This document shows, one piece after another, positions 17,541-25,951 of a stretch of 64,000 bases of DNA. Position numbers and translations under genes: made by a program. Source of the stretch: Streptomyces katrae (GTDB taxonomy: Bacteria; Actinomycetota; Actinomycetes; Streptomycetales; Streptomycetaceae); the NCBI RefSeq assembly GCF_002028425.1, contig NZ_CP020042.1:7415560-7479559 (forward strand). The letters are read 5' to 3'. A model generated the notes under the pieces. That model made no database searches. It was not told where the DNA came from and saw only the letters and a list, made by a program, of their open reading frames with translations. The stretch's first letter is position 1. The number at the start of each line of letters is the position of its first letter.

Positions 17541-18218
17541 GCCACCGACAACGCCTCCTACTCCGACATCGTGTTCGGGATCTTCAAGATCCTGGGCTAC
17601 AACTTCAGCCCCCGCTTCAAGGACCTGGACGACCAGCAGTTCCGGCGGGCCACGATGCCCGGGGTGGAGGCGGGGACGTACGGGGTGCTGGAGCCGCTCG
17701 CCCGCAACCGCGTCAACCTGAAGAAGATCGAGACGTGGTGGCCTGACATGCTCCGGGTCGCGGGCTCCCTGGTCACCGAACAGGTCCGCGCCTACGACCT
17801 GCTGCGGATGTTCGGCCGCGAGGGTCACCCCACGCCGCTGGGGCAGGCGTTCGCGGAGTACGGTCGGATCGCCAAGACCGAGCACCTGATGCGGATGGCC
17901 GACCCGGTGGATGACACCTACCGCCGTCAGACGAACCGGCAGCTCACCGTGCAGGAGTCCCGGCACAAGCCGGCCCATGACGTGTGCCACGGCAAGCGCG
18001 GCACCATCCACCAGGCGTACAGCGACGGCATGGAGCACCAGCTCGGCGCGCTCGGCCTCGTCCTCAACGCCATCGTGCTCTGGACCACGAAGTACATCGA
18101 CGCCGCCGCCCAGCTCCGCGCCGAGGGCCACGAGCTGCGGGACGAGGACATTGAGGTGGCGATCGGTGGCGCTGGGAGAGCCGGGATCTCACACGCGATC
18201 GGGCCGCATTGGCGGTAG
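17541..18218 (+). pseudogene. Tn3-family transposase, C-terminal fragment
   Basis: About 220 codons equal the C-terminal end of a Tn3-type DDE transposase: TDNASYSDIVFGIFKILGYN, the long helical part with RNRVNLKKIETWWPDM, and the C-terminal block SRHKPAHDVCHGKRGTIHQA followed by QLGALGLVLNAIVLW. Full transposases are near 1,000 residues, so roughly three quarters are missing. It abuts IS5 debris on the left and a decayed resolvase on the right, both consistent with one dismantled Tn3-like transposon. Confidence 0.8.
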
Positions 18219-19191
18219 AGCGTCACGAATGCCCGAACTGTGACGCGCCTGCCGGCTCCGCCTGTCGCACCCGCGGCGGGAAGACCGCCGCGAAGTACCA
18301 CACCCCCCGCTTCGTCCTCGTCCCCGCGCTCCGCGGGGAACTCGAAGTCCTCGTCCCCACCGACCGCCACCCCGTGCCCGCGTGTGGAAGCAGGGCCCGG
18401 CGCTCGCCGTCGTGCCCGCGCCCCGCACCGAGCGCCCGGTCCGCATCGGGTACGCCAGGACGTCGACGGCCCGGCAGGAGCTGGCGAGCCAGCTCGAAGC
18501 ACTCCACCGTGCGGAGTGCCACAAGGTCTTTCAGGAGCAGATCAGTACCCGCGTGAAGATCCGGCCCGAGCTGGAGAAGGCGCTCGCCTTGGCCCACCAG
18601 TTCAAGGAGGCCGCACCCGAGACGCCCGTCATCCTCACCGTCCACGAGCTCAAGCGCCTCGCCAGGAACGCGGCCGAGCTGATGACGCTGTCCGCCGAGC
18701 TCCAGGCCGGCGGCATCCAGCTCGAACTCCTCACCGGACCGCTCACCGGCATCTACGACCCACGGCATGGGCGCCATGTTCTTCGCCGTGCTCGCCGTCG
18801 CCGGGCAGATCGAGCGCAACCACATCCGGGAGAAGACCCTCGAAGGCCAGGTCATCGCCGCGTCCAAGGGCAACCACGGCGGACGCCCGAAGGTCATCGA
18901 CGACGACATGCTCACCTTCGCCGTCGCGACCAAGGACAAGGGCGTCCCCGTCCCCGAGATCGCCAGAAGCTGACCATCTCGACCGGGAAGAACGCGGGCA
19001 AGTCCCCGTCGGTCGCTTCGCTCTACCGGGTGCTCGCGGAAGCCGAGGCCGCCGCGGCGGATGACGGCCTGTCCCTGCGGCCCAAGCCCGTACGCATCCG
19101 CCGGCCCGAGGACCCGCTCACCCCCGAGGAGATCGACCTCCGCGAACGCCTCCAGGCCCAGTCCCACCCGAACACGGAGACCCGCAGTTAG
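18209..19191 (+). pseudogene. Decayed serine resolvase with N-terminal zinc-finger region
   Basis: The first part (ECPNCDAPAGSACRTRGGKT, HTPRFVLVP) is a small Cys/His zinc-binding region. A frame change near 18370 leads into a serine recombinase (IGYARTSTARQELASQLEAL, with the nucleophile Ser in ARTSTA, and VHELKRLARNAAELM). A +1 lesion near 18765 and a -1 lesion near 18971 each change the frame, so MFFAVLAVAGQIERN and TLEGQVIAASKGNHG lie in another frame, and the C-terminal SPSVASLYRVLAEAE returns to the earlier one. At least three frame changes make it non-functional. It matches a Tn3-type resolvase and belongs with the adjoining transposase fragment. Confidence 0.75.
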
Positions 19192-19249
19192 ATCCCGTGA
19201 TCGTTCTAAGCGCCAGCGGCTGTACGGGGGTCCCCAAGGGCGCACGCCC

Positions 19250-20037
19250 CTACGAGGCGGTGGTGACCTCCTTGTAGTCGATCACGGCAGCCAGCTCCTC
19301 GTACTGGAACCACTGCGGATCGGTCGCAAGCTCTCGCACCCGCCTGACGAATGCTGTCCATGCCGGATGAGACTGGAGCTGAGTGGCGTGCATCCAGAAG
19401 GTGACCGCGATTTGAGTCATCCCTGACGCCTCTTCGGCACTGCGCGTTCTCAGCCCATGCGGTCAGGATGCCGTTTAGCTGCTCGGGCTGGATCAGGCGT
19501 GCGCACGGGATCACCGTCATCGCGGTGAGGCTCTCGGCGATGCGCCAGCCGCCGGCCGAGGCCAGGATGGGCGCCAGGAAGTCGGTGAAGTAGGCGGAGG
19601 GCCGCCGCTGGATGACAGTGGCCTGCTGGGTCGGGTACAGCTGTGCGAACTTACTGCCCAAGGCAGGGATGCGGTCTCGAACAGCGTCAACCCCGGCCAG
19701 GGCAAGCACAGAAGCCATTGCGGGGTCCAGGAACCCGGAGGCGGAGGCGTCGGTGGGGAGGGCTCGCCTGCGCTCGACGTAGGTGCCGATCTGTTGGCAC
19801 ACCGTCTCATCCAGGGCGTCCACGAACACGTCGAACGCGCCCAGGCGTGCGATCGTCTTCAGCTGCTGTTCGATGGCAGCCTGTTGAACGTGATCATCGC
19901 CTTGGTAACCGCCTCCCGCACGGCAACCCGGTCGTGCTGGGCGAAAGCGATCAGGCAGAGCGCGTGCCGCATAATTCGGGGCGCAGCTTCCCGGAGTCAG
20001 CCTCAGCCAAGCACCGCAATAAATCGTCAAGGTCCAT
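19250..20037 (-). pseudogene. Unknown gene broken by several frameshifts
   Basis: Pieces of one protein lie in different frames: MDLDDLLRCLAEADSGKLRP, then RIMRHALCLIAFAQHDRVAV, then a long central part (LGAFDVFVDALDETVCQQIG, IPALGSKFAQLYPTQQATV) and an end piece (TQIAVTFWMHATQLQSHPAW ... EYKEVTTAS-like). At least three indels separate them (near 19965, 19885 and 19440). The intact protein would have been about 260 residues and soluble. I do not recognise the family. It sits back-to-tail with the AraC-type gene, five bases away. Confidence 0.5.
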
Positions 20038-20042
20038 GAGCG

Positions 20043-20963
20043 TCAAGTGTGCCGGCCCCGGCCCGGCATCCCGGCGGGCGTTCGCGCCTCAGCGCTCCAG
20101 CTGCCCCGCTCAACCGGGATCCACAGCTGGGAGTCGGTCTCGGCGCCGATCTCGACCGGCTGCGTCCGCAGCAGCTCCGGCCCCGGCCGGCTCACGTACG
20201 GATTCGAGGGGAACCACTGCGTGAACACGTCCCGCCACAGTTCCTGGAGGGCGCTCGGATACGGTCCGTGGTTGTCAAAGACCGCCCACGTCCCGGCAGG
20301 CACGTCGAGAGCGTCGAGCTCCTCGGCTGCCACATCGCGGCCGGTCACCACACCGATCCAGTAGTCTGCCTCGGCGCCCTCCTCCCGGCTGTCGGTCAGG
20401 TACACCACCGCGGACAGAATCCCGTCCGGCTCTTGGCCGGTCAGCTCTTTCATCCGTACGATTGCCTGCTTGTCCAGGCTTTCCGCGTGCGCCGCGGCGG
20501 CTGCGTTGAGCCCCTCGTGTACGAGCGGGAGCCGGGCCTTCTTGCCGACGACCCGGAACGACTCCTTCTCCACGATGCGGTAGCGCATGGCCGTACTCCC
20601 TTCGACGACGACACGGAAGGACATGCGCGACTGCGCCGTGAGCGTCGCACCCGTGCGCCGGGCCTCGCCCGGCCCGATGCCGTGCACCGATCGGAACGCC
20701 CGGGCGAACGCCTCGCCCGAGCTGTACCCGTACCGCACTGCGATATCGAGCAGCGTCAGGTCCCCGGCGAGCACCTCGGCCCCGGCGAGTGTCATTCGCC
20801 GCCGCCGCACGTAGACCGGGAGCGGCATCCCGGCGAGCGCGGAGAACAGCCGCCGGAAGTGGTGCTCCGACACCGCGGCGATCCGGGCTGCCTCGGCCAT
20901 GTCGACCTCCCGGTCGAGGCAGGCTTCCAGGTGGTCCAGCGCCTGATTCAGCCGCTCCAGCAC
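20043..20963 (-). CDS. AraC-type regulator with GyrI-like effector domain
   Basis: A 306-residue transcriptional regulator. Residues 1-105 contain both AraC helix-turn-helix motifs (DMAEAARIAAVSEHHFRRLF and DIAVRYGYSSGEAFARAF, with FRSVHGIGPGEAR). Residues 130-290 form a GyrI-like effector-binding domain (YRIVEKESFRVVGKKARLPL, YWIGVVTGRDV, VPAGTWAVFDNHGPYPSALQ). Such proteins bind small hydrophobic cations or drugs. I chose the GTG at 20963, with GAAAGGACGG upstream. It is divergent from the serine hydrolase by about 345 bp and could regulate it, though this is only positional. Confidence 0.85.
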   Translation of the reverse strand: MLERLNQALDHLEACLDREVDMAEAARIAAVSEHHFRRLFSALAGMPLPVYVRRRRMTLAGAEVLAGDLTLLDIAVRYGYSSGEAFARAFRSVHGIGPGEARRTGATLTAQSRMSFRVVVEGSTAMRYRIVEKESFRVVGKKARLPLVHEGLNAAAAAHAESLDKQAIVRMKELTGQEPDGILSAVVYLTDSREEGAEADYWIGVVTGRDVAAEELDALDVPAGTWAVFDNHGPYPSALQELWRDVFTQWFPSNPYVSRPGPELLRTQPVEIGAETDSQLWIPVERGSWSAEARTPAGMPGRGRHT

Positions 20964-21308
20964 GTGTCTCCGTCCTTTCTTCTTGCGTCTCCACCTTAGG
21001 AACGCCCACCCTGCCAAACAGCCGCACGCAGCCGCAGAAGCCACAGCGGTCGGCACCCGAGCCCAAGCCGGAGTCGCCCGCCGCCGCGGCGCCCTGCCGG
21101 CCATCGGCGCTGCGATCCGGGGCACCGACCGGGTCATCCGCCGACTGCGGGGCGAGGGCAGGAGCGGTCCGCTGAGGGCCGGCGGCCCGACCGCGCGACC
21201 ATCAGGCCGCCTTGCTGGAAGTAGAGAAGACTTGATCGAGTCCCGCCCGACAAAACCGGTACGGGAATTATCGGGCCGGAGCCCTGGCCTTACCTGAGGC
21301 TGACACCC
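20964..21308. other. Divergent intergenic region
   Basis: The region separates the AraC-type regulator (leftward) and the serine hydrolase (rightward) and must hold both promoters. No convincing consensus boxes or terminators were recognised. Confidence 0.3.
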
Positions 21309-22424
21309 ATGACTGAAATTGAGGGATTCTGCGAGCCGCGGTTTGCCGCGGTCCGTGATGCACTGGCGACTTTGCTCAGCAAGGACGACGTGGGCGCGTC
21401 AGCGGCCGTCTACATTGACGGCGAGCCGGTGGTTGACATCTGGGGCGGGTACGCCGACGCGGACCGTTCCGTCAGCTGGGAGCGCGACACCATCGTCGGC
21501 GTGAACTCGACGAGCAAGAACATGACTGCACTGTGCGCGCTCGTCCTGGCCGACCGGGGCGAGCTCGATCTGTCCGCGCCGGTCGCCGCCTACTGGCCCG
21601 AGTTCGCTTCGGCCGGCAAAGAGGACCTGCTGGTACGGCACGTGCTGTCACACACCGCAGGGCTGCCTGACCTGACCGGACCGACCGCGGTCGAGGAGCT
21701 CTACGACTGGGCGGGAACAACGGCGGGGCTGGCCGCGCAGGCGCCCGAATGGGAGCCGGGAGCGGCGGCCGGCTATCACGCGCTCACTTTCGGCTTCCTT
21801 GTGGGTGAGATCGTCCGTCGCATCACCGGCCGCAGCCTTGGTGACTTCTTCGCCGATGAAGTCGCCAAGCCGCTGGGCGCGGATTTCCACATCGGGCTCT
21901 CTGCGGAACATGACTCCCGTGTCGCACCGCTCATCCCGCCCCCGTCACTGACCGACGAGTACGCCTCCAGTGCGCCACCCGGACCGGACGGCGTACGCCG
22001 GGAGTACACCGGTGTCCTGGTCCAGGTCAAGGACGCCAACTCTGTGGCCTGGCGCCGTGCGCAGATCCCAGCGGTAAACGGCTTCGGCAACGCCCGGTCC
22101 GTCGCCCTCGTCCAGTCGGTACTGGCAAACCAGGGTTCGGCCGGCGGTGTGCGACTGCTGTCCCCTCAGGGTTGCGAGCCCGCGTGGCAGGAGTTGTTCC
22201 ACGGTGAGGACCGTGTCCTGCGGACGCCGATGTCCTGGACCGCTGGTTTCGGCAAGTTCGGTAACACCTTCGGATGGGGCGGATGGGGCGGCTCACTGGT
22301 CATGAGCGACCCGGGCTCGCGCATGACGGTGGCTTACGCCATGAACCAGATGATCGACCGGGACCGGCAGGAGGACAACCGCGGCATGGAGATCATCATG
22401 GCCGCCTACAGCGGACTGCACTGA
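21309..22424 (+). CDS. Class C beta-lactamase-like serine hydrolase
   Basis: A 371-residue penicillin-binding-type serine hydrolase of the beta-lactamase/EstB family. The nucleophile motif SxxK is Ser67-Thr-Ser-Lys70 (VNSTSKNM), preceded by DIWGGYADADRSVSWERDT. A YxN-like Tyr156 (GYHALTFG), the LLVRHVLSHTAGLPD helix and a C-terminal GWGGWGGSLVMSDPGS complete the fold. No signal peptide is visible, so it is probably a cytosolic esterase or peptidase rather than a true beta-lactamase. The start at 21309 is followed at once by the conserved fold. Confidence 0.85.
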   Translation: MTEIEGFCEPRFAAVRDALATLLSKDDVGASAAVYIDGEPVVDIWGGYADADRSVSWERDTIVGVNSTSKNMTALCALVLADRGELDLSAPVAAYWPEFASAGKEDLLVRHVLSHTAGLPDLTGPTAVEELYDWAGTTAGLAAQAPEWEPGAAAGYHALTFGFLVGEIVRRITGRSLGDFFADEVAKPLGADFHIGLSAEHDSRVAPLIPPPSLTDEYASSAPPGPDGVRREYTGVLVQVKDANSVAWRRAQIPAVNGFGNARSVALVQSVLANQGSAGGVRLLSPQGCEPAWQELFHGEDRVLRTPMSWTAGFGKFGNTFGWGGWGGSLVMSDPGSRMTVAYAMNQMIDRDRQEDNRGMEIIMAAYSGLH

Positions 22425-22547
22425 GCAACTGGGCGGCCGAGGCTGCCCTTGTTCCCTCTCCCGCTCGAATATTCGCAAGTCGCGGGGCCACCGCCAGTCA
22501 CGCTCGACGGCCGGCCCCGACGGACGTCGATGCCGAACGGCCGTTTT

Positions 22548-23440
22548 TCACCGCGCCCCGGCGATTCCCTGGATGGTTGCCGTCTGACGTTCGTCCGTCC
22601 GCTGGGCTGGGGGCGCCGCGAGCGGACCAGGTTCGAGCCTGTTGGTCATGTCCAGCTCGAACCGGCCGTAGGGGTTCACATGGGTCCAGAACAGCGGGGA
22701 CAGGGCCCTCCGGTCGGCATCGGTGAGCCGCTTCTGCCACTTCTCCTTGCTCAGGATGTCTTGGAGGAGCAGGGTGTTGACGTGCACCAGCGCTGACTGG
22801 AGCAGGTGCAGCGCCGGCATGGAGACCTCCTGGGACTCCTTGTCGGAGCCGGTCAGGTCGCCGTCCTTGCCGTAGAACAGGTCGTGGTTGGGCACTGTTC
22901 CCGTTCTCCACGACCTGGAGCCCGTCGTTGATCTCGCGGCGTAGCTCCGCGTCGGTGAGGTAGTCGCAGATGAACGCCGTGCGCACCGCACGCCCGAGTT
23001 CCTCGATCGCGCGGTAGGTGGGGTTTTTGGGCCCGCCGCGGGTGAAGCGCCGCAGGACTTGTTCGGCTTCGGCGGTGCCCAGGCGAAGGGCGGTGGTGTA
23101 CTTCACGATCTGGTCGTACTGCTGGCGGATCAGGTCCCAGTCGATCGTCTTGGTCGACAGTACCGACGCCAGGTTCGGCCACGTCTCGTCCTGTCCGGCC
23201 GCCGGCCGGTACAGGCGGGCGGAGCCGACGTTCTTCAGCCGGGGCAGCAGGTTGAAGCCGAGCATGTGGGCGGTGGGCGAAGGCGAAGCCGACGATGGAG
23301 GCGCCGTGCGTGTCGGTGTACTGCCGGTCGACCTCCACGTCCGTGCAGTGCCGTAGCACGCCCTCGATCATCGCGGCGACCTCGGAGGCCGAGCAGAACT
23401 TGAGCTGGCTGTAGACGCACAGCTCCAAAACGGACTTGTC
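22548..23440 (-). pseudogene. Tn3-family transposase C-terminal remnant, frameshifted
   Basis: The minus strand reads, in order, [20 protein letters not shown], the DDE-region [56 protein letters not shown], and the C-terminal [20 protein letters not shown] with [18 protein letters not shown]. Frame changes occur near 23270 and 22885, and the N-terminal two thirds are absent. It differs in sequence from the Tn3 fragment at 17541, so it comes from another transposon. It marks the left border of the RiPP cluster. Confidence 0.8.
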
Positions 23441-23699
23441 ACTTCGCCGTAGCTTCGGGAGAACAGGGCCTACCCGAGGGTGGGCGTCCAGACAATCCTC
23501 AGCCTGCCGGCCACAGGTCAGCTCCTGCGTCACCCCGTCGCCGCGGAACGCGGCATCCCGCGGCCTGAGCAGTGGAACCCGGCATCCACCCGACGCGGCA
23601 GCCAGGCCCTCAACCCGCGCACACCGAGAACCCCACCCGAACAAACCGAAAGGTCCGCCGAAAAGCTGACGGGCCCTCACGAAAGATCGAGGCCAGAGC

Positions 23700-24665
23700 T
23701 CACCTTCCGCACTCCCGGGTCAAAGCCGTCCCCAGCAGCTCGACGCGATGCGAAGTCGTCCGGGCGCTCACACCGATTATGCCGAAGATGAGATCACGGC
23801 CCATCGTCGCGCCCACCAGCGTATTGACCGGGCCGAACGAGGCCGCCATCGGCGTGACCGCGGTTCCGGCCACGGCCTTCGCCTCCTGGAGCGACGCGAG
23901 GAAGGCCGGGACGTCGGCGGGCCGGATCAGCGGGCCGCTCGACCCCACCCGGAGGCCGCAGCCACCCGTCATCATCGACACTCCGCGCTCCAGACACGCC
24001 TGGGCGCACACTTCCGGCAGCGACGCGGGACGGTCGGCCGCCACGACGAGGAACCCGCCTTCGCGCAGGTACGGCACCAGCGCCTCGCTGGTCATGATGG
24101 TCTCCATGGCAGCGGTCGGCTCCGCTTCGGGGAGGCGCTCACGCACCCACTCGCGGGCCACATCGACCTTTGCCCGTCCGACGTCACAACGTCGGTAGAG
24201 GTACTGGCGGTTGAGGTTCTCCAGCGCGACCCGGTCGCCGTCCACGAGCGTGAGTCCGCCCACGCCCGCACCCACGAGCTCGGCCAGCACCGCGCCGCCG
24301 ATGCCGCCGACGCCGAGAACGGTCACGTGCGCCGCGCGCAGGCGTTCCTGTGCCACGCCGGCGTCCAGGCCCAGGGCCGCGAAGTACTCGACCTGGTTCC
24401 GCCAGGCGGACGACTCCCACGAGCGGTCGAACGGTGCGACGACGAGGCGGAGCCGAAGGAGCGTGCGCACGATGGCGTCCGTGTTCCCTCCCCTCGGCAC
24501 CGGGAGGCCGAGCGGGTCGTCGGAGACCGCTTCGAGCCATGCGAACATCGCTTCGGGGCAGCGCCGGACCAGCAGTACCTCGTCGGAGAAGACGCGCAGC
24601 TCGTCGCCGTCGCGGGACCAGGTCGCCGCAGGCGAGAGCACGTAGCGGTCGCTTCCGTCAGCCAT
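23700..24665 (-). CDS. ThiF/E1-like adenylating enzyme with N-terminal RRE-like region
   Basis: A 321-residue member of the E1/ThiF/MccB superfamily. Residues 1-95 ([20 protein letters not shown] ... [12 protein letters not shown]) look like a PqqD-type winged-helix peptide-recognition region; this is my inference. The Rossmann core starts at [19 protein letters not shown] (GxGxxG, residues 118-124), then [19 protein letters not shown] with Asp142, Asp144, Asn150, Arg153 and Lys166, the usual ATP/Mg contacts. Paired CxxC zinc motifs are not visible. It would adenylate a carboxylate, probably the precursor's C-terminus or a side chain, as MccB does in microcin C. Last gene of the leftward operon. 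Confidence 0.8.
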   Translation of the reverse strand: MADGSDRYVLSPAATWSRDGDELRVFSDEVLLVRRCPEAMFAWLEAVSDDPLGLPVPRGGNTDAIVRTLLRLRLVVAPFDRSWESSAWRNQVEYFAALGLDAGVAQERLRAAHVTVLGVGGIGGAVLAELVGAGVGGLTLVDGDRVALENLNRQYLYRRCDVGRAKVDVAREWVRERLPEAEPTAAMETIMTSEALVPYLREGGFLVVAADRPASLPEVCAQACLERGVSMMTGGCGLRVGSSGPLIRPADVPAFLASLQEAKAVAGTAVTPMAASFGPVNTLVGATMGRDLIFGIIGVSARTTSHRVELLGTALTRECGR

Positions 24666-24706
24666 CCCTGGCCTTCCTTCATAGCGAGATCACCGTTTGC
24701 CGGGGG

Positions 24707-25951
24707 TCATGGAGAATCGGCGCTCCAGCTGAACCGGGGAAAGCGCACGGCGTCCATCGGCGGCCAGGGCCGGCCCGCCAGTGCCTCTCGCTGCAGCCAG
24801 TGGCCCCGGAGCCGCAGCAGCGGCAGGACCGGGCACTGCTCGCGCGCCGCTCGCCGCAGCTCATCGGCAGCTTCCTCGTCGTCCGGGTCCTCGGACAGCC
24901 GGCGCAGCAGCGGCGCGAGGACCGGATCGCGGCGTGCCGGGTCGAGCAGGTCCAGGGCTCCGATCGGATCCTCGAAGAGCGGGCCCCGCAGGGCGAGGAG
25001 CAGGTCGAAGGACTGGGCCGAGCCCGAGACGAAGTCGGCGGGTGCCAGCTCGACCTCGACGCCGAGGTTCTCGTTCAGCTGGGCCGCGACCTCTTCGGCC
25101 ACGTCCAGGTTGGGGTAGTAGTCCCAGTACCCCAGGCGCAGGCGTTCACCGGTGCCGGCGGTGCTGGGCGGAGCCTCGACGTGGTGGTCGGGCGCCGCCG
25201 ACTCCACGCCGTTCCAGCACCGGGCGACCAGGCGGTCGTAGCGGAGCGCGCCGAGGAGCCTGCGGCGGAACTCCGGGTCGCCCACCGCCGACCGGCTGCC
25301 GGGGACGGCCTCCAGGCACATCTCGATCCCGGTCGGTGCCGTGTGGAACGCCCCGCTGTCCGCGAAGTCCGGAACGCGGTCGAGCGGAAACGCCGTCGCG
25401 CACGTCACGTCGGCCTCGCCCCGCCGGAACCGCTCCGGGGCGCCGTGCGGATCCCGGCGCACGAGCACCTGCACGGGGGGCGTGCCGGCCCTGACGGGTT
25501 CGAGCCAGTACTCGTCGTCGGAGGTGCGCACGGCACGCTCGTACGCGCCCGAGGACAGCTGTCCGCACGGCGAGACCGGAGCGAGGTCGACGCTCTGGAG
25601 CAGGCCGGGGAGGTGCGGCGCCGGGCGGCGAAGCTCGATGACCAGCGTGTCCTTCGAGGTGTGGACCGCGCGGATGTCGATCAAGAACCGCTGGAGCGAC
25701 GGCACCGTGAGCGCGGTCCGGATCGCCCGGGCGTGATCGCTCGCACGCACCGGGCTCCCGTCGGAGAAGGACGCGTCCCGCTGGACGCGGTAGTGCTGGC
25801 TGAGTCCGTCGTCCGTGCACCACAGGAGGTCGAGCCTGCTGTGCTGGCTCGCCGAGGCGAACCAGCGGCTCAGGTAGTCGCCTCCCGTGGGTCCGTGCCA
25901 CCGGATCGGGTCGTCGTCCACCTCGACGACGACGGGGCGCGGGGCGCTCAC
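24707..25951 (-). CDS. Soluble SBP family 5-like protein in RiPP operon
   Basis: About 414 residues with the family 5 extracellular solute-binding fold (WHGPTGGDYLSRWFASASQ, YRVQRDASFSDGSPVRASDH, LRYDRLVARCWNG, then LRLGYWDYYPNLDVAEEVAA) as in peptide-binding proteins. It lacks a signal peptide or lipobox, so it appears cytosolic. I chose the GTG at 25951, which overlaps the upstream radical SAM stop as GTGA, showing coupling. In a RiPP operon, a peptide-binding fold without export signals may act as a chaperone or binding scaffold for the precursor; no catalytic role can be read. Such proteins are rare in RiPP clusters I can recall. Confidence 0.7.
   Translation of the reverse strand: MSAPRPVVVEVDDDPIRWHGPTGGDYLSRWFASASQHSRLDLLWCTDDGLSQHYRVQRDASFSDGSPVRASDHARAIRTALTVPSLQRFLIDIRAVHTSKDTLVIELRRPAPHLPGLLQSVDLAPVSPCGQLSSGAYERAVRTSDDEYWLEPVRAGTPPVQVLVRRDPHGAPERFRRGEADVTCATAFPLDRVPDFADSGAFHTAPTGIEMCLEAVPGSRSAVGDPEFRRRLLGALRYDRLVARCWNGVESAAPDHHVEAPPSTAGTGERLRLGYWDYYPNLDVAEEVAAQLNENLGVEVELAPADFVSGSAQSFDLLLALRGPLFEDPIGALDLLDPARRDPVLAPLLRRLSEDPDDEEAADELRRAAREQCPVLPLLRLRGHWLQREALAGRPWPPMDAVRFPRFSWSADSP

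Noticed and set aside
21309..22424. True resistance beta-lactamase
   Set aside because: SxxK is present, but there is no signal peptide and the overall pattern fits the EstB-like hydrolase branch.
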